Source: Gudongella sp. (GTDB taxonomy: Bacteria > Bacillota > Clostridia > Tissierellales > Tissierellaceae). Taken from it: a stretch of 64,000 nt of DNA. This document shows, piece by piece, positions 47,239-56,700 of this stretch; position 1 is the first letter of the stretch; every line of letters starts with the position of its first letter. Under the pieces are notes generated by a model, which saw only the letters and a program-made list of their open reading frames with translations, had not been told where the DNA came from and did no database searches. The DNA is taken from the NCBI GenBank assembly GCA_024649995.1, contig JANKMX010000005.1, forward strand, positions 1 to 64,000, written 5' to 3'. The translations under genes and the position numbers were made by a program.

Positions 47239-49236
47239 CTACTGGAAGCTTTCCTTGTACTGAAGCTGATATAGATTATAATAGAGGCCCTTGTTTCTGA
47301 GCAGGTCCTGATGGGAGCCCATTTCCTTGATCTCCCCCTGCTTCAGTACTATTATCTTATCTGAATGCTGAATTGTGGACAGCCTGTGTGCTATGGCAAT
47401 GGAGGTTCTTCCCTCCACAAGCTTGTGAAGGGCGTCCTGTATCAAGAGCTCCGTCTCTGTGTCTATACTTGAGGTGGCTTCATCCAAAACCAGAATCTGT
47501 GGGTCATAGACAAGGGTTCTGGCGAATGCAAGAAGCTGTCTCTCACCTGCGGAGAGGGTAGAGCCCCTTTCCATGACAGGCTCATCATAACCCTTGGGCA
47601 ATCTGGAAATGAACCTGTGCGCATTGACATATTTAGCTATTTCAATAACCTTATGATCACTGATGTCCTTGTTCAATCTGATATTGTCCCGGATATTGCC
47701 GGTAAATATGAAGACATCCTGTAGGACTACACCGATTTTCTGCCTTAAAGTATTCTTATCTATATTTTTTATGTTTACACCATCAAGAAGAATTTCCCCC
47801 TTCTGGATATCATAGAATCGTGTCAGTAGGTTTATTATGGAAGTTTTCCCAGCACCGGTAGCACCTACGATTGCAACTGATTCACCGCTGTTGATTTTGA
47901 AGCTGATATCCTTCAGAACCCAGTCCTGGTCATTATAGGCAAACCATACATTCCTGAACTCTATTTCACCCTTAAAACCTTCAATATCCATAGGCTTTTC
48001 CGGATTTTCAATCTTCATATCCGTATCCAGAATCCTGAAAATCCTTTCACTGGAGGCCATGGCCGACTGGAGGATATTGTATTTTTCTGTCAGGTCCATT
48101 ATCGGGTCATAGAATTTTTGAAGGTAATTTATAAATACAAACAGAACTCCAAACTGGATGCTTCCAGAGATTACATTACCACCGCCAAAATAGACCAAAA
48201 GTGCAATCCCAAGGGACCTGATTACCTCGATTGATGGTCTGAATATTGCAAAATAGGTGATTTCCTTCTTTTGGATATTGAGGTACTCGGTATTGATCTT
48301 GTTGAAGCTTTGAAAAAACTTGTGTTCCTTCTTGAATATCTGGATGGTTCTCATGCCGGATATGTTTTCGTTCAGGCTGGCATTGATCTTGGCCAGCTGT
48401 ACCCTGCTAAGTCTGTATACCTCTCTGATATACTTCCTGAAAACAATGGAAATCAAAAGTATGACCGGTATCAACGCAAATGAAACCAGAGCAAGCTGGA
48501 CGTTCAATCTCAGCATTACAATCATTATTCCACTGAGCATAAAGAAATCCTTGAAAAGGTTGACCAATACATTTGTGTACATTTCATTCAAGGTCTCGGT
48601 ATCGTTGGTGACCCTTGTTACCAGCCTACCTATGGGATTATTGTCAAAATATCTCACCGCAAGACTCTGCAGGTGGTTGAACAGGTCGCCTCTTATATTG
48701 AAAATGATTTTTTGGCTGGTATAGTTTAAAATATATATCTGCAGGTAGCTCAGAACGAAGGTTAAAACAATTACCGCAGCAAACAGTATCGCAATTCTGT
48801 CCAGTCCCTCAATATCACTCCTTCTGAAGGTCAGATAATCCTCCTGTGAAAGGAGTATTCCAGGGGAGCTGGTCTTATCAGCATCAACAAGATAATATCC
48901 GTCTGTTCTTTGGACAAGGGTCTTAAGAGGGTAGTTGTTCTGATTGTCATAGTCTTCCTTCAATACATAAATGTACTCACCAAGTACTACTCCATCCTGA
49001 GTGGTGGCAGCCTCCAAAGGGATTTCAATCCGGGGTCTCTTGTATCCACTGATGTGGTCATCGATGGCTATTTTGACCAGATATGGATTGAGAAGCTCCA
49101 GACCTGTTATTACTATAAGCAGGAGAATTGAGACGGTTAGTAGAATCCAGTAGGGACGGGCATACTTTAAGAGTCTTTTCATCAATTTCCAATCATAGGC
49201 TTTCCCTAGAACTTCTTCTTCATGGAGTTTGTTCAT
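47239..49236 (-). CDS. ABC exporter half-transporter, BmrD/YheH-like with extracytoplasmic insertion
   Basis: ~90-aa insertion between TM1 and TM2; VGATGAGKTSIINLLTRFYD; LVLDEATSSIDTETE; start ATG 49236 after GAGGAGG. Confidence 0.92.
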   Translation of the reverse strand: MNKLHEEEVLGKAYDWKLMKRLLKYARPYWILLTVSILLLIVITGLELLNPYLVKIAIDDHISGYKRPRIEIPLEAATTQDGVVLGEYIYVLKEDYDNQNNYPLKTLVQRTDGYYLVDADKTSSPGILLSQEDYLTFRRSDIEGLDRIAILFAAVIVLTFVLSYLQIYILNYTSQKIIFNIRGDLFNHLQSLAVRYFDNNPIGRLVTRVTNDTETLNEMYTNVLVNLFKDFFMLSGIMIVMLRLNVQLALVSFALIPVILLISIVFRKYIREVYRLSRVQLAKINASLNENISGMRTIQIFKKEHKFFQSFNKINTEYLNIQKKEITYFAIFRPSIEVIRSLGIALLVYFGGGNVISGSIQFGVLFVFINYLQKFYDPIMDLTEKYNILQSAMASSERIFRILDTDMKIENPEKPMDIEGFKGEIEFRNVWFAYNDQDWVLKDISFKINSGESVAIVGATGAGKTSIINLLTRFYDIQKGEILLDGVNIKNIDKNTLRQKIGVVLQDVFIFTGNIRDNIRLNKDISDHKVIEIAKYVNAHRFISRLPKGYDEPVMERGSTLSAGERQLLAFARTLVYDPQILVLDEATSSIDTETELLIQDALHKLVEGRTSIAIAHRLSTIQHSDKIIVLKQGEIKEMGSHQDLLRNKGLYYNLYQLQYKESFQ

Positions 49237-50995
49237 TTTCATCCTCCTCAATTCTGACCTGTTCCTCCAAAAGCTGTCGTTGATATAAATCATAATATTC
49301 GCCTTTGTTATCAAGAAGCTCCTGGTGAGTTCCTTTTTCAACTATTGAACCATCATCAAGGAATATGATTTCATCGGCACCCTTAACGGTTGAAATCCTA
49401 TGGCTGATCAGAATTGTTGTAATATCCCTTGAGAAGCTCCTTATACCATGGAGTATCCTTTCCTCTGTCTGGGTATCCACCGCTGAGAGACTATCATCCA
49501 GTATTAGAACAGAGGGCTTCTTTACAATAGCTCTGGCTATACTGAGTCTTTGCTTTTGACCTCCTGATAACGTCACTCCCCTTTCACCGATTATTGTTTT
49601 GAATTTTTCGGGAAACTCCATTATGTTCTCGTAGAGCTGAGCTATTTTGCTGGCTTCCACAATTTCCGACTCATCCGGCATCTGATCATAGGCCAAGGCT
49701 ATGTTTTCCTGAATTGTTTGTGAAAAGAGGAAATTGTCCTGAGGTACAAATCCAATTTCATTTCTCAAGTCATCAAGGGATACTTCTTTGATTTCATGTC
49801 CATCCACTAGAATCTCACCGCTGGAGGTGTCGAAAAGCCTTAACATAAGATTTGCAACAGTACTTTTTCCACTGCCTGTCCTTCCGGTTATTGCCAGCGT
49901 ATTTCCGGCTGGGACCCTGAAGCTTACCCTTGTAAGAGCGTCATGATTTGAGTTTGGATAGGCAAAGGAGACATTTTTAAACTCAATATCCCCCTTAAGA
50001 GGAGATATTGCTATGGGGGAATCCAATTGGAGAATCTCGGACTTTTCGTTAAAAATCACGTTAAGTCTGTCCAAGGAGGCTGCACCTCTCTGGAGTACAT
50101 TAATGACCATTCCAAGTGCTCTTGTTGGCCAGATGATTATACCCAAATATGAATTGAAGGCGACAAAATCCCCAAGGGATATGGAGCCGTTGATTACCTG
50201 CCGTCCACCATAGAATATTATTATGAGATAGCTTACTGAGCTTATGAGCTGAAGGAGGGGGTGGAAGCCACCATGAATCTTTACAAGATCCATGTTCTTA
50301 TTGAAGTTGTTCTGATTTACACTTTCAAAGTTGTCAGACACCAGTCTTTCCTGGACAAAGGACTTAATCACCCTGATGCCTGAAAAGCTTTCCTGGGTGA
50401 TGTCGGAAAGGTCTGAAAAGGCCTCCTGAACAACCTTGAACTTCCTATATATTATTTTTCCAAAACGTGTCACCAAAAGCATTATGATTGGGAGAGTGAA
50501 CACAGCCGCGGCTGTCAGTCTCAGATTGGTTGTTCTTACCATCATGAAGAGAGAAAACATCAACAGAAATCCTGAATCCACAATCATTATTGTACCAGGG
50601 CCAAGGGCCATTCTAACCGCATTGATATCATTGGTGGCATGGGCCATCAGATCCCCGGTCTTGTGGGTGTTGAAATAATTGGGAGACAGGGTAAGCAAAT
50701 GCGAGAAAAGCTTATTCCGAAGCTTGTACTCAATTTCTCTTGAGGTACCAATCAGGTATATTCTCCAAAAGTATCTGCCTATTCCGATAAACAGACCAGT
50801 TGCTACAATCAGAAAGGCATAGTAAAGCAATCTGTCTTTGTCCAGGCTTCCCAATTGAAGGTCATCGGTGAGCCTTCTAAGAATCTGTGGAACGATCAGC
50901 TGAACTCCATCTATTACTATAAGCCAAATTACACCTATGATGTAATATCTTTTATGTTCAAGAAAATACTCCTTTATCGTCAAAAATGATTTCAT
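49220..50995 (-). CDS. ABC exporter half-transporter, BmrC/YheI-like (degenerate Walker B Glu)
   Basis: ITGRTGSGKSTVANLMLRLFD; LSGGQKQRLSIARAIVKKPSVLILDDSLSAVD; overlaps partner gene. Confidence 0.93.
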   Translation of the reverse strand: MKSFLTIKEYFLEHKRYYIIGVIWLIVIDGVQLIVPQILRRLTDDLQLGSLDKDRLLYYAFLIVATGLFIGIGRYFWRIYLIGTSREIEYKLRNKLFSHLLTLSPNYFNTHKTGDLMAHATNDINAVRMALGPGTIMIVDSGFLLMFSLFMMVRTTNLRLTAAAVFTLPIIMLLVTRFGKIIYRKFKVVQEAFSDLSDITQESFSGIRVIKSFVQERLVSDNFESVNQNNFNKNMDLVKIHGGFHPLLQLISSVSYLIIIFYGGRQVINGSISLGDFVAFNSYLGIIIWPTRALGMVINVLQRGAASLDRLNVIFNEKSEILQLDSPIAISPLKGDIEFKNVSFAYPNSNHDALTRVSFRVPAGNTLAITGRTGSGKSTVANLMLRLFDTSSGEILVDGHEIKEVSLDDLRNEIGFVPQDNFLFSQTIQENIALAYDQMPDESEIVEASKIAQLYENIMEFPEKFKTIIGERGVTLSGGQKQRLSIARAIVKKPSVLILDDSLSAVDTQTEERILHGIRSFSRDITTILISHRISTVKGADEIIFLDDGSIVEKGTHQELLDNKGEYYDLYQRQLLEEQVRIEEDENEQTP

Positions 50996-51303
50996 CGGAA
51001 TCCTCCTTATGGGAATTGCGTTTCAAGTAACATTATACCAATTTTCATTCAAAGTTTCCTCACATTTCCAAATATGGTTTTAATTTATGAACAAAGTGAA
51101 CAAACCACCAAAACAGAGGGTTGGGAATTAATTCATTCCCAATAGAAAATTTCTACCTTTCCCAAATAATGGAATTTACCTAAATGAGTATCATAAAAAG
51201 CTTCCTTAATCCACATTCAGGGGCTTTTTTTATCAAACTCTGATTATTACTTATATTTTGGGGGTAAAGTGTGTGTATAGAAAAATTACAAAGGGGAGAT
51301 ATA

Positions 51304-51756
51304 ATGATGAAATTGAATAAGATCATTGAGGAAAAGAGAAAACAAATGGAAAAGGCCAAGAAAAAGGAAACTGCCAAGAATGTAGCTGTAGGTACAGCTA
51401 TAGGTACTGCATTGGGTGCCGCGGCAGGGCTTTTATTTGCTCCGAAATCAGGTAAGGAAACCAGAGAAGAGATTACCACCAAGAGCAAGGAAGTAGCAGA
51501 AAATGTAAAAGTTAAGGTTGAAGAGCAGCTTGACACAACCAAGGAGCAGCTGGACAAGGTAAAGACAGATGTTGAAAAAGGCTGGGTTGAGTTGAAGGAA
51601 AAGGCCAAGAAGGACAAGGAAGTAGCAGAAGAGGCTATGGACGAGGCTGCTGAAAAGGCTGAGGATGTGGCTGAAGAGATAAAGAAAGGTGCTGAAGAAG
51701 TTAAGGATGTAGCCAAAGACACCAAGGAAGATGTCGAGAAGGAAATCAAGAAATAG
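51304..51756 (+). CDS. YtxH-family protein
   Basis: VGTAIGTALGAAAGLLFAPKSGKETREEITTKSKEVAENVK then amphipathic coiled-coil; ATG 51304 after AAGGGGAG. Confidence 0.9.
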   Translation: MMKLNKIIEEKRKQMEKAKKKETAKNVAVGTAIGTALGAAAGLLFAPKSGKETREEITTKSKEVAENVKVKVEEQLDTTKEQLDKVKTDVEKGWVELKEKAKKDKEVAEEAMDEAAEKAEDVAEEIKKGAEEVKDVAKDTKEDVEKEIKK

Positions 51757-51777
51757 CAAATCTAAGGGGGGATTTTG

Positions 51778-52251
51778 ATGGATGTAACCTTGACACTGGC
51801 GGATTTGCTAAAGCTGGTTTTGTTTCTATTGGGCATAGGGGTTCTTGGATACTTACTCCTTATTTTGAGGAATGTCAACAAGGTTTTAGGTCAAGCTGAA
51901 GCCATGTTGGAAGCTAACGTAAATGAAATTGATACAACAATAAAGCAGCTGCCTGAAATTACCGAGAACGTGAATAAGATTACCAATGAAGCCAATAAGA
52001 TGATTTCGGAGATGTCACCGGACTTGACCGGTGTTGTGAGGAATGTGAATGGAATAACCACCAAGATAGATGACATGGCAAATGTAATTGATAATACAGG
52101 TCACAAGGTTGGAGACACCGTTGACGTTCTATCGGAAACTCTGGCTGAAACTGCATTGGCTTTCCAGTTTAACGCCAAATCAGTTACATCGTACATTGAG
52201 ATTATCAAGGAGATAATAGAAATTGTACGAGACAGCATCAAAAAGTACTAA
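51778..52251 (+). CDS. DUF948/YtxG-like membrane protein
   Basis: N-term TM then LRNVNKVLGQAEAMLEANVNEIDTTIKQLPEITENVNKITNEANKMI; follows YtxH gene. Confidence 0.8.
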   Translation: MDVTLTLADLLKLVLFLLGIGVLGYLLLILRNVNKVLGQAEAMLEANVNEIDTTIKQLPEITENVNKITNEANKMISEMSPDLTGVVRNVNGITTKIDDMANVIDNTGHKVGDTVDVLSETLAETALAFQFNAKSVTSYIEIIKEIIEIVRDSIKKY

Positions 52252-52275
52252 TAGAGCCCAATGGGCTCTATTTTC
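52251..52275 (+). terminator. terminator after DUF948 gene
   Basis: ATAGAGCCC-AAT-GGGCTCTATTTT. Confidence 0.8.
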
Positions 52276-52377
52276 TTGTTTAAATCTCTAGGACATGTGG
52301 CAAATAACTGGTATAATAATATAAAGTATTATGCGTCCAAATTATTCAATGACAAAGTGCGGAACGGAGAATTAGAT

Positions 52378-53262
52378 ATGAAAAAGATAAAATTCATCAT
52401 AAACCCTTCTTCAGGCAGACAGGCCATGGAGAGAAAAATTGACAACCTATGTAAAATGCTGCTGGATGATGGATATATAGTCGGCAAATCCTTTACAAGG
52501 AAAAAATATGATGCCATGTTTGAAGCCAGGGAAAGCTGCAAGGATGGGTTTGACCTGATTGTTGCCTGCGGAGGTGATGGAACTGTCAATGAGGTGGTCA
52601 AGGGTATTATGACCAGTGAGAATAGAGTGCCCTTGGCAATAATGGCAAGCGGAACCGTCAATGATTTTGCCAATTATCTTCAGATTCCCAGAACCTCAGA
52701 GGAATTTTTCAATATGATTAAAAAGGAAAATATAATAGAGGTGGACCTGGGAAAAGTGAATGATGATTACTTTGTAAACGTTGCAGCAGGTGGACTCTTG
52801 ACGAAGGTAGGGTATCAGGTTCCCTCGGATATGAAGGCAGTTTTAGGCAGGATGGCCTATTATCTTGAAGGACTGAGAGAGCTTGTGAATCAGGGTCTTG
52901 AACCTGTTAAGGTAAAAATAACCAGCGAGGAGCATACTGGAGAAGAAGAGATCCTGTTGTTCGTTGTATCAAACAGTTCGTCAATAGGAGGCTTCAAGAG
53001 GCTGGCTCCTGAGGCAGATGTGCTTGATGGCCTTCTTGATGTGGTTCTCATAAAGAATGCTGATATTGGAGAATTGGCGAATATTTTTGTGAATGTCCTT
53101 ACTGGTGAACACATCCGACACTCAAAGGTGGTTTATTATAAAACCAGAGAGGTGAGAATCGATGCTGAGGATGCCCTGGTTGTTGATGTGGACGGGGAAT
53201 ATGGAGGAAAGCTGCCAGCCCACTTCAAGGTTATACCAAAGGGATTGAAAATACTGGTTTAG
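52378..53262 (+). CDS. diacylglycerol/lipid kinase family protein (YegS/BmrU/DgkB-like)
   Basis: KIKFIINPSSGRQAMERKIDNLC...LIVACGGDGTVNEVVKGIM...LAIMASGTVNDFANYL...LLDVVLIKN. Confidence 0.94.
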   Translation: MKKIKFIINPSSGRQAMERKIDNLCKMLLDDGYIVGKSFTRKKYDAMFEARESCKDGFDLIVACGGDGTVNEVVKGIMTSENRVPLAIMASGTVNDFANYLQIPRTSEEFFNMIKKENIIEVDLGKVNDDYFVNVAAGGLLTKVGYQVPSDMKAVLGRMAYYLEGLRELVNQGLEPVKVKITSEEHTGEEEILLFVVSNSSSIGGFKRLAPEADVLDGLLDVVLIKNADIGELANIFVNVLTGEHIRHSKVVYYKTREVRIDAEDALVVDVDGEYGGKLPAHFKVIPKGLKILV

Positions 53263-53272
53263 GAGGTTTTTT

Positions 53273-53716
53273 ATGACACAGATCATTTCAGAGCATGTGG
53301 ATTCAATTGAGGAGTACCTAAGAAAGGTGGATTATATCATCAGAAAAAAGGGGAGGGTGATCCTAAGTGATTTCAATATCACCGTTCCCCAGTTTACTGC
53401 TTTGCAGATACTGATAAACAATGGTGATATGACAATAAGTGAATTGAGCCAGAAGATGGATCTTGCATGTAGCACCATAACCGATCTCATTGACAGGATG
53501 GAGAAAACAAACCTGGTCAGGAGAAGGAAGGATGAGCAGGATAAACGCGTTGTACGGGTGGAGGTGCTCCAGGAAGGTCATGATATTCTGGCAAGGGTTC
53601 TGGAAAAGAGAATAGAGTTTCTATCCGAGAAGCTAAAGGGAGTAACAGAAGAAGACAAAAGGACATTGCGTACAGCCCTTGAAAACCTTTATCTGGAGAT
53701 GAAGGAAGAAATTTAA
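53273..53716 (+). CDS. MarR-family transcriptional regulator
   Basis: VPQFTALQILINNGDMTISELSQKMDLACSTITDLIDRMEKTNLVRRRKDEQDKRVVRVEVLQEG. Confidence 0.95.
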   Translation: MTQIISEHVDSIEEYLRKVDYIIRKKGRVILSDFNITVPQFTALQILINNGDMTISELSQKMDLACSTITDLIDRMEKTNLVRRRKDEQDKRVVRVEVLQEGHDILARVLEKRIEFLSEKLKGVTEEDKRTLRTALENLYLEMKEEI

Positions 53717-53731
53717 CCCAAGAGGTGCTAC

Positions 53732-56700
53732 ATGAAGCTAATAAACGGTCAAATCAGATTAATTGAAAAATTCGACACTGAAAATAGGGACAGGGCCTAT
53801 GTTTGCGAGCAGCTGGAAAATCCAGGTTTGGAATGCTTTGTAAAGATTCTGGATAGGAACAAGCACAATGCCTTGATTGAGGACTATATTGAAAAGATCG
53901 ACTTCTACAAGAGCATCAATCACAAGGGGATTCTTTCAACAATTGATTTTGGAACGGTTAAGACTGTAGATCTAAAGGAATCTTCCAGTGGCATGTATTA
54001 TGTTCTTTCAGAATATACTCCCTGGGATTCTCTTGACGTGGCAATGAGTTCATTGAATATAAATTCCCGGATCATCCTTGTCCTAAAATTGATAGAAGCC
54101 CTGGAATATTTGCATTTCAGGGGCATTTTCTATGACGTGTTGAGTCCTGAAAAAATATTCGTCAATTCTGAGGGTGACATTAGGCTACTGAATGTAACAT
54201 CCATTGTACATAGTAAATTGCAGGTTGATAATCTCAAAAGAATAAGAGAATATATTGCTCCTGAGAGCAAGGAAAACAACAATGGGAACAATGCCCAAAC
54301 CGATTGCTGGTCACTGGGTGTAATAGTGGGCAAATTATTCCCTGAGACAAGGTCAGAGCTACCGGCAGGGAAGCAAAACTTTATCAATGGTTTGATTAAA
54401 GATTTGATGGGCAGGAGTACAAGTCCCAGCGGAAAGCCACTGAGGGGTTATTTTGAAGCCTTAAGAAATGAATTTGGGATTGACTACACCAGAGATCTAA
54501 GAAAAGAAAGAGAAAGAATTCAATTAAACGTTTTGCCAGGAAGGAAACAAGATGATTACCACTATTATCTTTCAGGTAAATCCTTCCATGAGATATATGA
54601 AAAGGGATATTCAGGATTGATAGTTAATGGTAACGGTGGAATTGGAAAGAAGAAATATGTTCGTGAGATTTTTAGAAGAAGAGGACTTGAGGGTGGAAGG
54701 ACTTATGTAATTGAAGCTGGGGAGGTAGATTACTCAAGCATAGATTACTTCAAGGTTTTCCTGGTTCAGTTGTGCGAAGCCCTTGGGATAGACTATAGGG
54801 TTGACTCTGAATCCAACGACATTAAAATCCAGTTCAATGATTCCTTTGAACAGTTCAGATTGGACCAATTGGATTCAAAGCTGAAGCTTTTCAATTGCAT
54901 AACTGAAGATTTGATTAAGCTTTCAAAGAGAGAAACAATCTATTTGGGATTGATCAATATACACAACGCTGACTTGGAAATTTTCAATCTTTTTGATTTC
55001 ATAATTACAAAGTCAAAGGGCAAGAGAATATTTTTTGTGTTTTCAATTCAAAAAAGCAAGCTGACTGATGCTCGCAAGATGATAGTAATAAACCAATGGC
55101 AAAAAAATGGTCTATTTGAGGAGGTTCACCTTGAGAACCTCTCAAAGCTGGAGGCTGAAGAATATATTCATGCAATACTTGGAAACGAAAATGTTCCTTA
55201 CGAATTTTCAGATGCTTTATACAATGAAACCCTTGGTAATCCTCGCTATATTCGGGTTCTGATCAAGCATTTCATTGACAATGGAATTATCCGTATTGAT
55301 GAAAGTGGTCTTTGGACTACAACAACTGATGACTATAGAAGTTTCTATGACTCTGCAACCTTAAAAAAGACCATAGTAAGACAGATTAAATCCCTGAGCG
55401 CCAAGGAATTGAAGGTTTTGAAACTTCTGTCCTGCTTTAAATACCAGGCTGATATGACTGACTTCATGGAAATTTTGGGGATGGAGAGTCTGGAGTTTAG
55501 AGAGTTGCTCCTGGAGCTTGCAAATAAAGGTATAACGAGAATTGACATGCAAACTGAGAGGTCGATTTCATTTGTGGAAGGAGATTTCAAAAGACAGATT
55601 TACAGCGACCTGCCGGAAGAGGAGAGAGGGGAGCTTCATGGTAGAATCGCTGATGTTTTGTTGTCTAGAAGAGATGATAACCAGGTCATTAACTTCGATT
55701 CATTGATACATCATTTAAGTGAGTCCAGGCAGCTGGATAGGATGCTGAGGATTGTAATGCAAAGGCTCCATAAGGAAAAAAATAGATATAATGAAAACTC
55801 TGTCAATATTCTCGAAGCATGCTATAAGAGTTTAAGGGGGAAGGATCATCCATCCATATTGATGATATTAAAGTATCTGACGGAAGCTCTTTTGGCTCAA
55901 AGAAGATATTCGGAAGGAATGGATTATGGAAGAACATATGTTGATGAAGCACAAAGGAGGGGCGACTCAGAGCATAAAATACATGCTGAGCTTATTCAAC
56001 TTGAGTTTATGATTCGCGTTGGAGATTACAACGATGCATTTGAAATGATATCTGAGTATGAATCCATTGTTACTCTGGATGGAAATGAGGAGTACAGGAT
56101 TAACCTCTATAAGCTCAAGTCAATCATTTTCCAGATTCTGGATAGACTTGAAGAATCACAGGATGCCATAGACAAAGCCCTGCAACTATCCCAGGAATTC
56201 CATATACATGAGCATGATGGTGATCTATACAATCTTCAGGGTATAGGCAATTATCTTGTTGGGGATCATGAAAAAGCCTTGAAAAGCTATCACGAGTCAA
56301 TAGAGACCTATGTTCTGTCAGAGAGAGATTTTGACAGGATAAAGCCCTTGAATAATATTGGGAATCTATACAATGAAATCATTGGAGATCCTCAAGTAGC
56401 ACTTGACTACTATTTCCAATGTCTAAGGGTTTCCGATGAAAATGGCCTGTCCTCATTTCAGACAATTACATTGACCAATATCTGTGATGTATATCTGACC
56501 CTAGGCTCATATGATAATGCAAGAAGCTACATTGACAAGACCATAGAGCTATCCCACCTTAATGGAGACAGGATAAATGAGTTTCATGGGAATGTCTACA
56601 GGGGTGCTCTGGAGCTTTCCTTGCAGAACATGGAAGCTGCAACTGAAATATTTCTCAGGGTAAGGGAGTTTAACAAGGAGGAGCCAATCGTTGAAAAGGA

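Noticed and set aside
51010-51260. Intergenic AT-rich region with small inverted repeats (GGGAATTAATTCATTCCC; AAAAAGC...GCTTTTTT) considered as ncRNA or riboswitch
   Set aside because: Pairings are short and match no riboswitch class I can recognise; likely promoter/terminator sequence. Infernal would be needed to decide.
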